Assembly: GCA_028285205.1 (NCBI GenBank) | Contig: JANQQA010000131.1 | Span: 1 to 61,155, forward strand | Source of the DNA: Bythopirellula sp. | GTDB taxonomy: Bacteria; Planctomycetota; Planctomycetia; Pirellulales; Lacipirellulaceae | Length of the DNA: 61,155 nt | Direction of reading: 5' to 3' | In this document: piece after piece, positions 19,992-28,846 of the stretch | Position numbering within the stretch: position 1 is the first letter of the stretch | Layout of the letters: each line of letters opens with the position of its first letter | Program-made: the position numbers and the translations under genes | The notes under the pieces: model-generated | The model's database searches: none | What the model saw: only the letters and a program-made list of their open reading frames with translations | What the model was told of the DNA's origin: nothing

Positions 19992-20525
19992 TCAGGGAGC
20001 ACGCTTCTTCAATTTGCGCTGCAGGGTCCGACGGGGGATATCGAGAATGCGGGCCGCGTGAGTTACGTTACCGTCACAGTCTGCCAGCACTTGTTGGATG
20101 TGATTCCACTCGGTTTCCGCCAAAGAAGGTCGCTTGAGTTGGTCGCTATCTGTACCGGCAGTTCTGGTCGGTGCTTGTTCGAACGCCTCTAAGATTTGGT
20201 CGGCATCAGCTGGCTTTGTGACATAGTTTAGCGCCCCCAGCTGCATGGCCTCGACGGCGTTGGCGATGCTGCCATACCCGGTAAGTACGATCGACTTCGT
20301 CTTTGGCGAACGAATTCGGATTTCTTTGAGGAGTTCCAAACCGGATTTTCCGGGCATTTTCAGGTCGACCAACGCCAGATCGGGACTAGCAGAGTCCAAG
20401 TGTTCACATGCCTCGTCAACCGATGGTGCCGCCAGCACGCTCAGCCCCCGGGCCACGAACGCACGGGACAGCCGTTCGCGCAGTACTTCGTCGTCGTCAA
20501 CATACAGTAGGGTCTTAGCGGTCAT
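19992..20525 (-). CDS. regA: RegA/PrrA-type redox response regulator
   Basis: A 177-residue regulator with a receiver domain (phospho-acceptor Asp54 in ALVDLKMPGKSG, and SIVLTGYGSIANAVEA) joined to a Fis-type HTH (GNVTHAARILDIPRRTLQRKL, ending KKRAP). The RRTLQR-L-KRAP ending is nearly that of proteobacterial RegA/PrrA. The start at 20525 (MTAKTLLYVDDD) is chosen over one 19 codons upstream because it sets the receiver domain at the usual position. It overlaps regB by 11 bp. It probably activates or represses respiratory genes when phosphorylated by RegB. Confidence 0.9.
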   Translation of the reverse strand: MTAKTLLYVDDDEVLRERLSRAFVARGLSVLAAPSVDEACEHLDSASPDLALVDLKMPGKSGLELLKEIRIRSPKTKSIVLTGYGSIANAVEAMQLGALNYVTKPADADQILEAFEQAPTRTAGTDSDQLKRPSLAETEWNHIQQVLADCDGNVTHAARILDIPRRTLQRKLKKRAP

Positions 20526-21882
20526 CACTCGGTTTCGGGGATTGATTGAGGGGGAGCTGAATGGCCACTTCCGTGCCGACACCTGGCGTCGACTCGGTCA
20601 CAATGGATCCGCCCAATCGTTCAATTACCGACCTCGCCAGAAATCTACCCAACCCCATGCCGCTACCGGTCTCTTTGGTGGAGAAAAATGGCTCGTCGGC
20701 CCTCCGAAGCACTTCCTCGGACATGCCCACGCCTTGATCGCAGACACAAATGCAAATCATCGAAGCATTTTTGGAGAGTTTCACTTCCACCGGTTCATCC
20801 TGAGACGCGTCGATCGCGTTGTGTATAATTCCTCGAACCGCCATCCCTACACTTTCGACTGGGAGCATCACTGACAACTGTGCAAGATCTTCCGGCACAT
20901 TTATGTTGACTCGCCGATTCTCTCGTGACAAGCCATCCAGTACATGTTTCATCAGCGAACCGATGTCCATTTCCGTCGGCTCCTCGGCGGTCATATGTCC
21001 AGCGTCCGTTGACATTTGATTAAGAATTCCTCGGCAGCGATCCAGTTCCTGGCGGATCACTTGCACGTCATCGATCAACAGTTGTGGTGAATTCTGAGAT
21101 TCCAACTCGCGTTCGATTTCCCTGGACACCACAGCAATCGTAGTGAGGGGCGTCGCCAATTCGTGGGCTGCGCCTGCCGCCAACGTGCCGAGGGACTCCC
21201 ACTTCTCGCTGCGTGCCTGGCGTACTTGGGTTTGCCGCAACGCTTGATCGCGGCGTTTCAACTCCGAGGTTAACCGGGTTGCGAAGTAGACAATAACCGA
21301 AGAACAAGTTGCAAATGCCACCAGTAATCCTTGCTGAGACAGCGTGGTGAAGCCAATCTCACGAACACTTAGCAGGTTTTCCGGTTGCCTCAGCTCAGTT
21401 AGCGGCACCTGCACATACAGAAGGACCGCGAAGCTAACAACAGACAGAAGATTCAGCAGCCACGCCCACTTTGCCGTGAGCAAAATGCCCGACAGTGCCA
21501 GATTCACAAAGTAAAACACGGTAAAGGGATTGGCATGTCCGCCGGTGAAGTACAGCTGCGCTGTTAGTACGGCCAAGTCCAACGCCATGAGCGCAACGAA
21601 AACGCGATTCCAATACCAGGGCGTCTGCGGGAACTTTGGGACCTCTGCATTCGACCTCAACCATAAAGTAAAGCCGAGATTGCTGATCGCCGTAATCGAC
21701 AGCGAGAGCATCAACGGCGCGACTCGAACGGGAATGCCGATCGCATACGTCACGAACAGAATCGTGATCAGTTGACCGACGACCGCAACCCACCGTAGCT
21801 TCATCAGCCACACGGCATTGATCTCAAGTCGATCATTGATCGCTAGCGTTAACGGACTGTTGTTTTTTGCGGTCCCATCCAT
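20515..21882 (-). CDS. regB: RegB/PrrB-type redox-sensing histidine kinase
   Basis: A 455-residue membrane kinase with about six N-terminal helices. The loop motif GGHANPF at residues 114-120 matches the GGxxNPF quinone-binding signature of RegB. The H-box is GAAHELATPLTTIAV. A cysteine follows in ELDRCRGILNQM, the place of the redox-active Cys of RegB (Cys265 in Rhodobacter). The ATPase domain has VRGIIHNAIDASQ, CDQGVGMS and GSGMGLGRF. It should read quinone redox state or oxidation and set RegA phosphorylation. Its gene leads the regBA pair. Confidence 0.92.
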   Translation of the reverse strand: MDGTAKNNSPLTLAINDRLEINAVWLMKLRWVAVVGQLITILFVTYAIGIPVRVAPLMLSLSITAISNLGFTLWLRSNAEVPKFPQTPWYWNRVFVALMALDLAVLTAQLYFTGGHANPFTVFYFVNLALSGILLTAKWAWLLNLLSVVSFAVLLYVQVPLTELRQPENLLSVREIGFTTLSQQGLLVAFATCSSVIVYFATRLTSELKRRDQALRQTQVRQARSEKWESLGTLAAGAAHELATPLTTIAVVSREIERELESQNSPQLLIDDVQVIRQELDRCRGILNQMSTDAGHMTAEEPTEMDIGSLMKHVLDGLSRENRRVNINVPEDLAQLSVMLPVESVGMAVRGIIHNAIDASQDEPVEVKLSKNASMICICVCDQGVGMSEEVLRRADEPFFSTKETGSGMGLGRFLARSVIERLGGSIVTESTPGVGTEVAIQLPLNQSPKPSDDR

Positions 21883-21937
21883 AGCAATACGACGCCAATC
21901 AGCACAGCGTCACTTCACCGTTCGATTTGTCATTCGT

Positions 21938-21974
21938 AAACAATATAGCGCGATCGGAAACAATATAGCGCGAT
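21938..21974. repeat. Two tandem 17-bp direct repeats upstream of regB
   Basis: The 17-mer aaacaatatagcgcgat occurs at 21938-21954 and again at 21958-21974 (20-bp period), 56-92 bp before the regB start. On the regB strand each copy contains TATATT, a -10-like hexamer. Two turns of the helix apart, the copies could be a regulator's paired sites or duplicated promoter elements. The divergent small gene at 22080 could also be affected. Confidence 0.5.
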
Positions 21975-22079
21975 TGCTCTCTACACGGCACCCAGCACCT
22001 TCACCCATTTTATAACACTTCGATCGAATCATCGGCATCGTGTCGATGGTCCCATTTGCCCTTTTTGGAGACTTCTACC

Positions 22080-22292
22080 ATGTCGAATATGAATAGCACT
22101 AACAACTGGCCTGATCTAGCGATTGGACTCTACGATCGACTCACAGGCCGCGACGCGGAAATCTCATACGATTTTGATAACTTTGAACTCCATGTACCAA
22201 GCTCGACCGCGGCTGACGCGGCACAGGCTCGCTGGAAAATGAATGGCGCCCTCCGGATTACGACGCGTAATGGCGCACACGCCACGAGTTGA
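22080..22292 (+). CDS. Small hypothetical protein, 70 residues
   Basis: Not recognised. The start at 22080 (MSNMNSTNNW) is supported by a GGAG ribosome site about eight bases upstream. The sequence is acidic with IGLYDRLTGRDAEISYDFDNFEL and a C-terminal ARWKMNGALRITTR that looks like a beta-hairpin. It has no signal or membrane segment. It diverges from regBA and is followed by another unknown gene. Confidence 0.6.
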   Translation: MSNMNSTNNWPDLAIGLYDRLTGRDAEISYDFDNFELHVPSSTAADAAQARWKMNGALRITTRNGAHATS

Positions 22293-22309
22293 CCAGGGCA
22301 ACAAACTAC

Positions 22310-22660
22310 ATGGACACAGCATTAACGAACGTTGAAGTTTGTGCTGACCTTCGCTGTGAAATCGATTCTTGCCCCCTAACGATTCGCAGTGAGGGTCGCA
22401 CGATTGTCGTAGAAGTCCCCGATGTGGCAAGCGGGCTGAAGGTGCTGCAGCTCAGCTTGCCACGGGGCTCTCGGCGGCGGCGTCTGCACGCTGTTAAAAC
22501 TTTACTCGACCGCCTCGCGTCGGTCTTGGAGGTACGCGTCGCTGGACGAACGTGTGCCCAGATCGGTTACCACACGGGCAGTCAGTACTGGAGGCTTCTC
22601 GGATTGCCAGCGATCGAACTGCGCCCGATTCACGTCGTTCTACCACGATTCCGAAATTAG
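22310..22660 (+). CDS. Hypothetical protein, 116 residues
   Basis: Not recognised. The ATG at 22310 is preferred; a TTG at 22289 would overlap the previous stop. The protein is soluble, of mixed alpha/beta pattern, with a basic patch RGSRRRRLHAVKTLLDRLASVLEVRV and a C-terminal LRPIHVVLP. It follows the 70-residue gene by 17 bp and is probably co-transcribed with it. Confidence 0.55.
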   Translation: MDTALTNVEVCADLRCEIDSCPLTIRSEGRTIVVEVPDVASGLKVLQLSLPRGSRRRRLHAVKTLLDRLASVLEVRVAGRTCAQIGYHTGSQYWRLLGLPAIELRPIHVVLPRFRN

Positions 22661-22744
22661 TCTCGGACAACTCATCAGGATTAGCCACGGTCCGACTTTT
22701 TCGATCAGTTCCCTTGCAGCGCCCAACTCGTAAGCGTCGGCAGC

Positions 22745-22882
22745 ATGCGTAAACCGTTGCCTACAAAGTATTGTGCCACTTGTGGAAGGATCTTCACATG
22801 GCGGAAGAAGTGGCACCGTTGTTGGGAGCAGGTGCGCTACTGCAGTCAAAAATGCCGCAAGTCGAAAACACAAAGTCGCTAG
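22745..22882 (+). CDS. DUF2256 small zinc-ribbon-like protein, 45 residues
   Basis: A very short gene that is easily missed. It encodes [16 protein letters not shown], then [15 protein letters not shown], with Cys at 10, 13, 33 and 37. CxxCGRxFTWRKKW..CW..V.YCS..CR is the full DUF2256 pattern. The four outer cysteines fit one zinc site. DUF2256 genes are often next to photolyase/cryptochrome genes, and a photolyase cluster begins 3.7 kb downstream, beyond sdhCAB. Function unknown. Confidence 0.85.
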   Translation: MRKPLPTKYCATCGRIFTWRKKWHRCWEQVRYCSQKCRKSKTQSR

Positions 22883-23011
22883 TGCCTCTCTAGTCGCCAC
22901 GTCAAACGACAACGATGATCTCGCACTGTTAACGCTAAAAGCTGGCGGCCGGTTGACATTGTTGCCCCTACTCCACGACTTAGTGTAGCATTGCGAGGAA
23001 CAACACTACAT

Positions 23012-23743
23012 ATGTCAACAGCTACCTCCGGTTCATCCAGACCAACCACATTTGTGCTCGGCGGCTTGAGCTCGATATCCGCTAAGCTCCTGATGGCGCT
23101 CACCGGCACGGGTTTACTGATCTTTGTTGCCGCGCACATGCTCGGCAATCTGCAGATCTACCTGGGCCAGGACAAGCTGAACGCCTATGCCAAGTTCCTC
23201 AAGGGCATGCCATTACTACTTTGGTCGGCACGCGCCGGCCTCATTGCAACCTTCGGCTTGCACTTGGGATTGGCCGTCTATTTGCGAAGACAGAATCGGC
23301 GCGCTCGCCCACAAGGATACGTCGTTGACGACCCTGTCGAAACCTCATTGGCATCGCGGACGATGCTGACCAGCGGCTTGGTCATCTTCGCCTTTCTCGT
23401 TTACCACCTTTTACACTTTACGTTGGGTGTAACGAACCCAGCAACCCACAGTTTAACTGACGCCGCCGGACGGCACGATGTGTACTCTATGGTCGTGCTG
23501 AGCTTCCGCAACATCTACGTTTCCGGTGCATACATCATTGCGATGTTATTCCTTGGTCTGCACCTGAGCCATGCGACCTCGAGCATTTTTCAGACGTTCG
23601 GACTCACCGGGAACGCGTCGCGCGGCTGGTACCAGAAATTAGGTTGGGCCGTCGCTGCGATCTTGATGATCGGCAACATCTCAATCCCGGTTGCTGTGCT
23701 CACTGGAATGCTCGGACTTCCAGAAGGAGTTGCACAGCCATGA
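23012..23743 (+). CDS. sdhC: Succinate dehydrogenase cytochrome b558 subunit
   Basis: A 243-residue protein with five membrane helices, of the single-subunit diheme anchor type (SdhC of Bacillus/Bacteroides). Marks include [28 protein letters not shown] near the start (likely heme His in AAHMLGN) and [13 protein letters not shown] 23012 follows a GAGGA ribosome site at 22994-22998. Its stop overlaps the sdhA start (ATGA). It carries electrons from SdhB to quinone. Confidence 0.9.
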   Translation: MSTATSGSSRPTTFVLGGLSSISAKLLMALTGTGLLIFVAAHMLGNLQIYLGQDKLNAYAKFLKGMPLLLWSARAGLIATFGLHLGLAVYLRRQNRRARPQGYVVDDPVETSLASRTMLTSGLVIFAFLVYHLLHFTLGVTNPATHSLTDAAGRHDVYSMVVLSFRNIYVSGAYIIAMLFLGLHLSHATSSIFQTFGLTGNASRGWYQKLGWAVAAILMIGNISIPVAVLTGMLGLPEGVAQP

Positions 23744-25668
23744 GTGAAATTAGATTCGAACTAGATGCAAGAATTCCCGACGGCCCACTGGAAGAAAAAT
23801 GGGATCGGCATCGCGCCGAGATGAGGCTTGTCAGTCCGAAGAACAAACGCAACCGTCGGATCATCGTTGTCGGTACCGGCCTCGCTGGTGCGTCAGCAGC
23901 GGCTTCGCTAGCGGAACAAGGCTATCAAGTCGAGGCTTTCACGTTCCACGACAGCCCGCGACGTGCCCACAGCATCGCGGCACAGGGAGGGATTAACGCG
24001 GCAAAGAACTATCAGAACGACGGCGACAGCGTTTGGCGACTATTCCACGACACGATCAAGGGCGGCGACTTTCGCTCTCGCGAAGCAAACGTCTATCGAC
24101 TGGCGCAGGTTAGCACGAGCATCATTGACCAATGTGTCGCTCAAGGAGTTCCGTTCGCGCGAGAGTACGGCGGACAATTAGCAAATCGATCGTTCGGCGG
24201 TGCTCAGGTTTCGCGCACATTCTACTGCCGGGGGCAAACTGGGCAGCAATTGCTGCTGGGCGCTTACTCGTCGCTTAGTCGGCAGATCGCCAACGGACAA
24301 ATCCGTCAGCACACACGGACCGAGATGCACGACTTGGTGGTTGTCGAGGGTCGAGCACGAGGAATCATCACGCGTGATCTCGTGACCGGCGAAATCAACT
24401 CGCATGTCGCGGATGCTGTAGTGCTCGCGACCGGTGGGTATAGCAATGTCTATTATCTCTCCACGAATGCGAAGGCTTCGAACGTGACTGCTGCATTCCG
24501 CGCCTACAAGCGTGGTGCGGCGATGGCAAACCCATGCTTCACCCAGATTCACCCGACTTGTATCCCGGCGAGCGGCGAGCATCAATCCAAACTGACACTC
24601 ATGTCGGAGTCGTTAAGAAACGATGGGCGAATCTGGGTTCCGAAAAACCTAGACGAAAGTCGGCCTGCAGGAGAGATTCCCGAGGACGAGCGAGATTACT
24701 ATCTAGAGCGAAAGTATCCTAGCTTTGGCAATCTTGCTCCTCGCGACATCAGCTCACGTGCCGCAAAGGAAGTGTGCGATGAAGGACGTGGGGTTGGCCC
24801 GACAAAGCGCGGTGTCTTCCTGGATTTTTCCGATGCGATCGAGCAATTCGGAAAAGAAACGATCCGCAAGCGTTACGGTAACCTCTTCGATATGTACAGC
24901 CACATTACCAACGAAGACCCGTACCAAACACCAATGCGGATTTACCCTGCTCCACACTACACGATGGGTGGTTTGTGGGTTGACTACAACTTGATGAGCA
25001 ACCTGCCAGGCCTCTTCGTGATCGGCGAAGCAAACTTCTCCGATCATGGAGCGAATAGACTGGGTGCAAGTGCGCTGATGCAGGGACTTGCCGACGGCTA
25101 CTTTATCTTGCCCTACACCATCGGCGACTACATCGCCCAGACGCCGCGAGATCAACTGTCGGCCGACTCGGTGGAATTTAAGGAAACTGAAACTGAAACA
25201 CGTGCGCGCCTCAGTCGGCTTCAGTCAGGCAGCGGAAAGCGCACGCCCACGAGTTTTCACCGAGAACTTGGCGAGTTGATGATCGAGGCCTGCGGCATGT
25301 CGCGAAGCGAAGCAGGACTATTGGATGCACTGGCTCGCATACCCGCGCTTCGAGAGGAATTCTATCAGCATGTGTCGCTCCCCGGCGAGCGCGCCAACCT
25401 AAACCTAGCCTTGGAGCAGGCAGGACGGGTGGCAGACTTCCTTGAGTTCGCCGAGGTGATGTGCCACGATGCCCTCGCCCGTGACGAATCGTGCGGCGCT
25501 CACTTCCGCGTAGAGCATCAGACCGATCAAGGTGAGGCGGAGCGAAACGATGAGGATTATTGCAATGTGTCCGCTTGGGAATTCACTGGTGTTGGCTCGC
25601 CGCCTGCCTTGCATGCCGAAGCGTTGGAGTTAGAAACCGTCGAGCTGGCTGTGAGGAACTACAAGTAA
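23740..25668 (+). CDS. sdhA: Succinate dehydrogenase flavoprotein subunit
   Basis: A 642-residue flavoprotein. The FAD dinucleotide motif GTGLAG is at residues 45-50, and the covalent-FAD His77 lies in [14 protein letters not shown]. Catalytic-region marks are HPTCIP and [28 protein letters not shown]. Size and the sdhC-A-B order fit the B-type succinate:quinone reductase. It oxidises succinate to fumarate on the cytoplasmic face. The start overlaps sdhC by 4 bp and the stop overlaps sdhB (TAATG). Confidence 0.95.
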   Translation: MSEIRFELDARIPDGPLEEKWDRHRAEMRLVSPKNKRNRRIIVVGTGLAGASAAASLAEQGYQVEAFTFHDSPRRAHSIAAQGGINAAKNYQNDGDSVWRLFHDTIKGGDFRSREANVYRLAQVSTSIIDQCVAQGVPFAREYGGQLANRSFGGAQVSRTFYCRGQTGQQLLLGAYSSLSRQIANGQIRQHTRTEMHDLVVVEGRARGIITRDLVTGEINSHVADAVVLATGGYSNVYYLSTNAKASNVTAAFRAYKRGAAMANPCFTQIHPTCIPASGEHQSKLTLMSESLRNDGRIWVPKNLDESRPAGEIPEDERDYYLERKYPSFGNLAPRDISSRAAKEVCDEGRGVGPTKRGVFLDFSDAIEQFGKETIRKRYGNLFDMYSHITNEDPYQTPMRIYPAPHYTMGGLWVDYNLMSNLPGLFVIGEANFSDHGANRLGASALMQGLADGYFILPYTIGDYIAQTPRDQLSADSVEFKETETETRARLSRLQSGSGKRTPTSFHRELGELMIEACGMSRSEAGLLDALARIPALREEFYQHVSLPGERANLNLALEQAGRVADFLEFAEVMCHDALARDESCGAHFRVEHQTDQGEAERNDEDYCNVSAWEFTGVGSPPALHAEALELETVELAVRNYK

Positions 25669-26417
25669 TGAAGCTCACGCTCAACATTTGGCGACAACAG
25701 GGACCAAACGACACCGGGCAGATTGTCAGCTACCCGGCGAAAGACCTTTCACCAGACATGTCCATCCTGGAGATGTTGGACAAACTGAACGAAGAGTTGA
25801 TCGCTGCAGGTGAGGAGCCCGTCGTCTTCGATCATGACTGCCGCGAAGGCATTTGTGGAAGCTGTTCGATGGTCATCAATGGCGTTCCGCACGGACCGCA
25901 AAAGGCGTCGACCACCTGCCAGACTTTTCTGCGCAGTTTTCAGGATGGGGAGAATATATATCTTGAGCCGTTTCGGGCCACGGCGTTTCCGGTGGTGAGG
26001 GATCTGATGGTTGATCGCAGCGCGTTCGACCGCATCATCCAGGCCGGTGGGTATGTTTCTGCGAACACGGGTGGTGCCGCCGACGGCAACGCCTTGCCGA
26101 TTGCTCAACAAACGGCGGAAGATGCGATGGATGCGGCGGCCTGTATCGGTTGCGGTGCCTGTGTTGCGGCGTGCAAGAACGCCTCCGCGATGCTGTTCAC
26201 CGCTGCCAAGGTCTCCCATCTTGCGACGTTACCACAGGGCCAAGTGGAGCGCAGCGAGAGGGCACGCAATATGGTTGCTCAGATGGACGAAGAAATGTTT
26301 GGCAGCTGTACAAATCAAGGTGCATGCTCCGCCGTCTGCCCCAAAGAGATCAGTTTGGATTGGATTGCGAAGCTCAACCGCGAGCATATTCGGTCTCGAG
26401 TTGCTGTCAGCACTTGA
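25668..26417 (+). CDS. sdhB: Succinate dehydrogenase iron-sulfur subunit
   Basis: A 249-residue protein with three clusters: [2Fe-2S] from [10 protein letters not shown] (Cys58, 63, 66) and Cys84, [4Fe-4S] from [11 protein letters not shown], and [3Fe-4S] from [15 protein letters not shown]. It links SdhA to SdhC. Translation is coupled through TAATG with sdhA. No clear terminator follows. Confidence 0.95.
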   Translation: MKLTLNIWRQQGPNDTGQIVSYPAKDLSPDMSILEMLDKLNEELIAAGEEPVVFDHDCREGICGSCSMVINGVPHGPQKASTTCQTFLRSFQDGENIYLEPFRATAFPVVRDLMVDRSAFDRIIQAGGYVSANTGGAADGNALPIAQQTAEDAMDAAACIGCGACVAACKNASAMLFTAAKVSHLATLPQGQVERSERARNMVAQMDEEMFGSCTNQGACSAVCPKEISLDWIAKLNREHIRSRVAVST

Positions 26418-26521
26418 ATAATCCGATAGGCATCGCTCAGTCTGTATCGTATAACTGGGGCTGCTCGAGTCACGTCTGAATTCGTTGGCTGGGAGTTTTC
26501 TTATCGCAGTTGTCCGTAACA

Positions 26522-26536
26522 CGGCCAATTTGGCCG
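26522..26536. promoter_or_regulatory. Palindrome abutting the start of the SDR gene
   Basis: CGGCCA-ATT-TGGCCG is a perfect 6-bp inverted repeat ending 10 bp before the ATG of the next gene, over the usual ribosome-binding position. It could be an operator of the photobiology cluster or a translational hairpin. Confidence 0.35.
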
Positions 26537-26546
26537 ATGCTAGGTA

Positions 26547-28028
26547 ATGAGCAAAGATTCGCCGACGATTTTGCTAACCGGCGCAACTGGTTACGTGGGC
26601 GGTAGGTTGTTGCCGTTGCTTGAGGCACGCGGTGAACGCATACGGTGTTTGGTACGACAGCCGCGAAACCTCGGTGACGAGGCGCAACTGGTCGAGGAGG
26701 TCGTTCAAGGTGATGTGCTCGACATCGAATCGTTGCATAAGGCCTTAGAGGGCATCGATACCGCCTATTACCTGGTACACTCAATGGGCTCGCGAGGTTC
26801 ATTTGAAAACCAAGATCGCATCGCTGCCCGCAATTTCGCAACAGCCGCTCGCGAAGCTGGCATCCGTCGCATCATCTACCTGGGCGGTCTTGGCGACGAT
26901 GATGATCAGCTCTCAGCGCACTTGCGTAGTCGTCACGAAGTCGGCGCTATCCTACGTGAATCCGGCTGTACCGTCGTGGAGTTTCGCGCTTCGATCGTGA
27001 TCGGTTCTGGAAGCTTGTCGTTCGAGTTGGTGAGGGCACTGGTGCAACGGCTACCGGTGATGATCTGTCCGAAATGGGTAGGTGTGCAAACTCAGCCGAT
27101 CGCAATCGAAGACCTCCTGGCATATCTGGTTGCCGCCTTAGATTGGGATGGCACCGAGAGCAAGATCTTCGAAATCGGCGGTCCCGACCAAGTCAGTTAC
27201 GGTGATATTATGCGGGAATGGGCCAAGCAGCGCGGGCTGCGTAGGTGGCTGATCTCGGTGCCTGTGCTGACGCCGCGACTCTCGAGTCTGTGGCTCGGGC
27301 TGGTGACGCCGGTGTATGCGCGAGTGGGACGCAAGCTTGTTGATAGCCTACGCAATCCCACGGTCGTGAAAGACTCGACGGCGTTAAAGGAGTTTCCAGT
27401 CAAACCACGCGGGCTGACAGAGGCCATTCAGCGTGCATTGATCAACGAAGATCAAGAACTGACACAGACGCGTTGGTCAGACGCGCTTTCGGCAGCGCGT
27501 GGATTGCGCAACTGGGGCGGGGTGCGCTTCGGTAGTCGCATCGTTGATACGCGGGCGATTCACGCTGACGTACCATGTGACTTCGCCTTCGCGCCAATTC
27601 GTCGAATCGGCGGACAGCGTGGTTGGTACTTCGCCGATTTCTTGTGGACGTTGCGTGGCTGGATCGATTTGGTGTGCGGTGGTGTTGGCATTCGTCGTGG
27701 TCGGCGTGATCCGGAGAACTTACGCGTCGGTGACGTTGTGGATTGGTGGCGTGTCGAGGAGTACGAGCCAAATCTCAAATTGCGCTTGCTAGCCGAAATG
27801 AAAGTCCCCGGTCGGGCGTGGCTCGAGTTCGAAGTCGAACCGGAGGGCGACGGATCAAGTATTCGTCAGACGGCAATATTTGACCCAGTCGGGCTCTGGG
27901 GCCTTGTCTATTGGTACAGTCTGTATCCGCTGCATGTGATTATCTTTCGGGGCATGCTGCACCGCATTGTGAAAGCCGCACAGCGCGAACAGCAAAACAG
28001 TGGGTCGCCCCATCGCGTTGCGAGCTAA
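26547..28028 (+). CDS. SDR-type NAD(P)-binding protein with DUF2867 C-terminus
   Basis: A 493-residue protein. Residues about 8-300 are an atypical short-chain dehydrogenase (ILLTGATGYVGGRLLPLL cofactor loop, YYLVHSMGS, FRASIVIGSGSLSFELVRAL). The C-terminal third is DUF2867-like (WWRVEEYEPNLKLRLLAEMKVPGRAWLEFEV). Such proteins commonly sit with photolyase and cryptochrome genes in light-induced regulons. The substrate is unknown; it may modify a lipid or pigment. The end overlaps the convergent DUF429 gene by 4 bp. Confidence 0.85.
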   Translation: MSKDSPTILLTGATGYVGGRLLPLLEARGERIRCLVRQPRNLGDEAQLVEEVVQGDVLDIESLHKALEGIDTAYYLVHSMGSRGSFENQDRIAARNFATAAREAGIRRIIYLGGLGDDDDQLSAHLRSRHEVGAILRESGCTVVEFRASIVIGSGSLSFELVRALVQRLPVMICPKWVGVQTQPIAIEDLLAYLVAALDWDGTESKIFEIGGPDQVSYGDIMREWAKQRGLRRWLISVPVLTPRLSSLWLGLVTPVYARVGRKLVDSLRNPTVVKDSTALKEFPVKPRGLTEAIQRALINEDQELTQTRWSDALSAARGLRNWGGVRFGSRIVDTRAIHADVPCDFAFAPIRRIGGQRGWYFADFLWTLRGWIDLVCGGVGIRRGRRDPENLRVGDVVDWWRVEEYEPNLKLRLLAEMKVPGRAWLEFEVEPEGDGSSIRQTAIFDPVGLWGLVYWYSLYPLHVIIFRGMLHRIVKAAQREQQNSGSPHRVAS

Positions 28029-28846
28029 TAGTCGTAGGTTGGGTCCGCGATCCAACCTTCAACCGCATCCGCCGATGGAGGGATCGATGCGTTGCGGCAG
28101 TGAGGCAAATGGAACGCGGCTGCTTGCACGGCGCACATTACGGCATCAAGCAAGTCTCCCTTCGTGTCGGCAATCACGCGTTGCCTGATGTCAGCAGTAC
28201 ATCGCAGGGAAATGCCATAGGCGATACGCAGCGCGCCTATCTGACATCGCTGAAGCATCTGGGCTCGCACACCCGATCGATCGGAACCGTTGACCTGCTC
28301 GCTCTTGTATTTTTTATCGCCGACCAGGTTACGAGCAACCAGGGCAGGGTAGCCTTCGATCACCGTGCGCCCGGTATTGTTCGGCCGACAGGGCACAATT
28401 GAAACGTCAGCCTCCAACAGGCGCGGCGCTCCTGCAAAAAACATTTTGCCCACCGGCACACCGTACAGCATCATTGGGCTACAACTGCCAGCACACTTAT
28501 CGGAAGCGCGGAGATGGTGTTTGTCTCCGACGGGTTGTTGCTCTCGGTAGTGGTCGATCAACTCCACGAATTCCAGTTTGGTCAGGCTGCCAACGAGCCT
28601 CACGTACTCGCTCCATTGCTCGGGCCACCCCAGCGCCTGGATCAGCTGCCGTGGCTGTCCGAATGGGAAATCGATGGCGGCGGTCCAGCGACCGGGCGTG
28701 GCAAGAAACGCCTCGAACCCTGCGAACGAACTCCACGAGTGTAGCTCTTCTACCACGAGTTTCCCAGCTGCGAGTTCGCATACAGCACAAGTGATGGGCT
28801 TAGCCGCGCGTGGGGCGGAGGTGAAGTCGATGCCGAAAACTCTCAT
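28025..28846 (-). CDS. DUF429 protein (RNase H-like fold)
   Basis: A 273-residue protein starting MRVFGIDFTSAPRAAKP, with AAIDFPFG and IEGYPALVARNL, the acidic marks of DUF429, a predicted RNase H-like nuclease family. The C-terminal GDLLDAVMCAVQAA has the family's final Asp-rich helix. It begins directly at the stop of the upstream FeS photolyase gene with no gap, so the two form a transcription unit. It could process nucleic acid around photorepair, but no function is proven for the family. Confidence 0.8.
   Translation of the reverse strand: MRVFGIDFTSAPRAAKPITCAVCELAAGKLVVEELHSWSSFAGFEAFLATPGRWTAAIDFPFGQPRQLIQALGWPEQWSEYVRLVGSLTKLEFVELIDHYREQQPVGDKHHLRASDKCAGSCSPMMLYGVPVGKMFFAGAPRLLEADVSIVPCRPNNTGRTVIEGYPALVARNLVGDKKYKSEQVNGSDRSGVRAQMLQRCQIGALRIAYGISLRCTADIRQRVIADTKGDLLDAVMCAVQAAAFHLPHCRNASIPPSADAVEGWIADPTYDY

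Noticed and set aside
22983..23007. TAGTGT...ACACTA inverted repeat before sdhC
   Set aside because: Six-base arms with a loop containing the ribosome site; likely chance.
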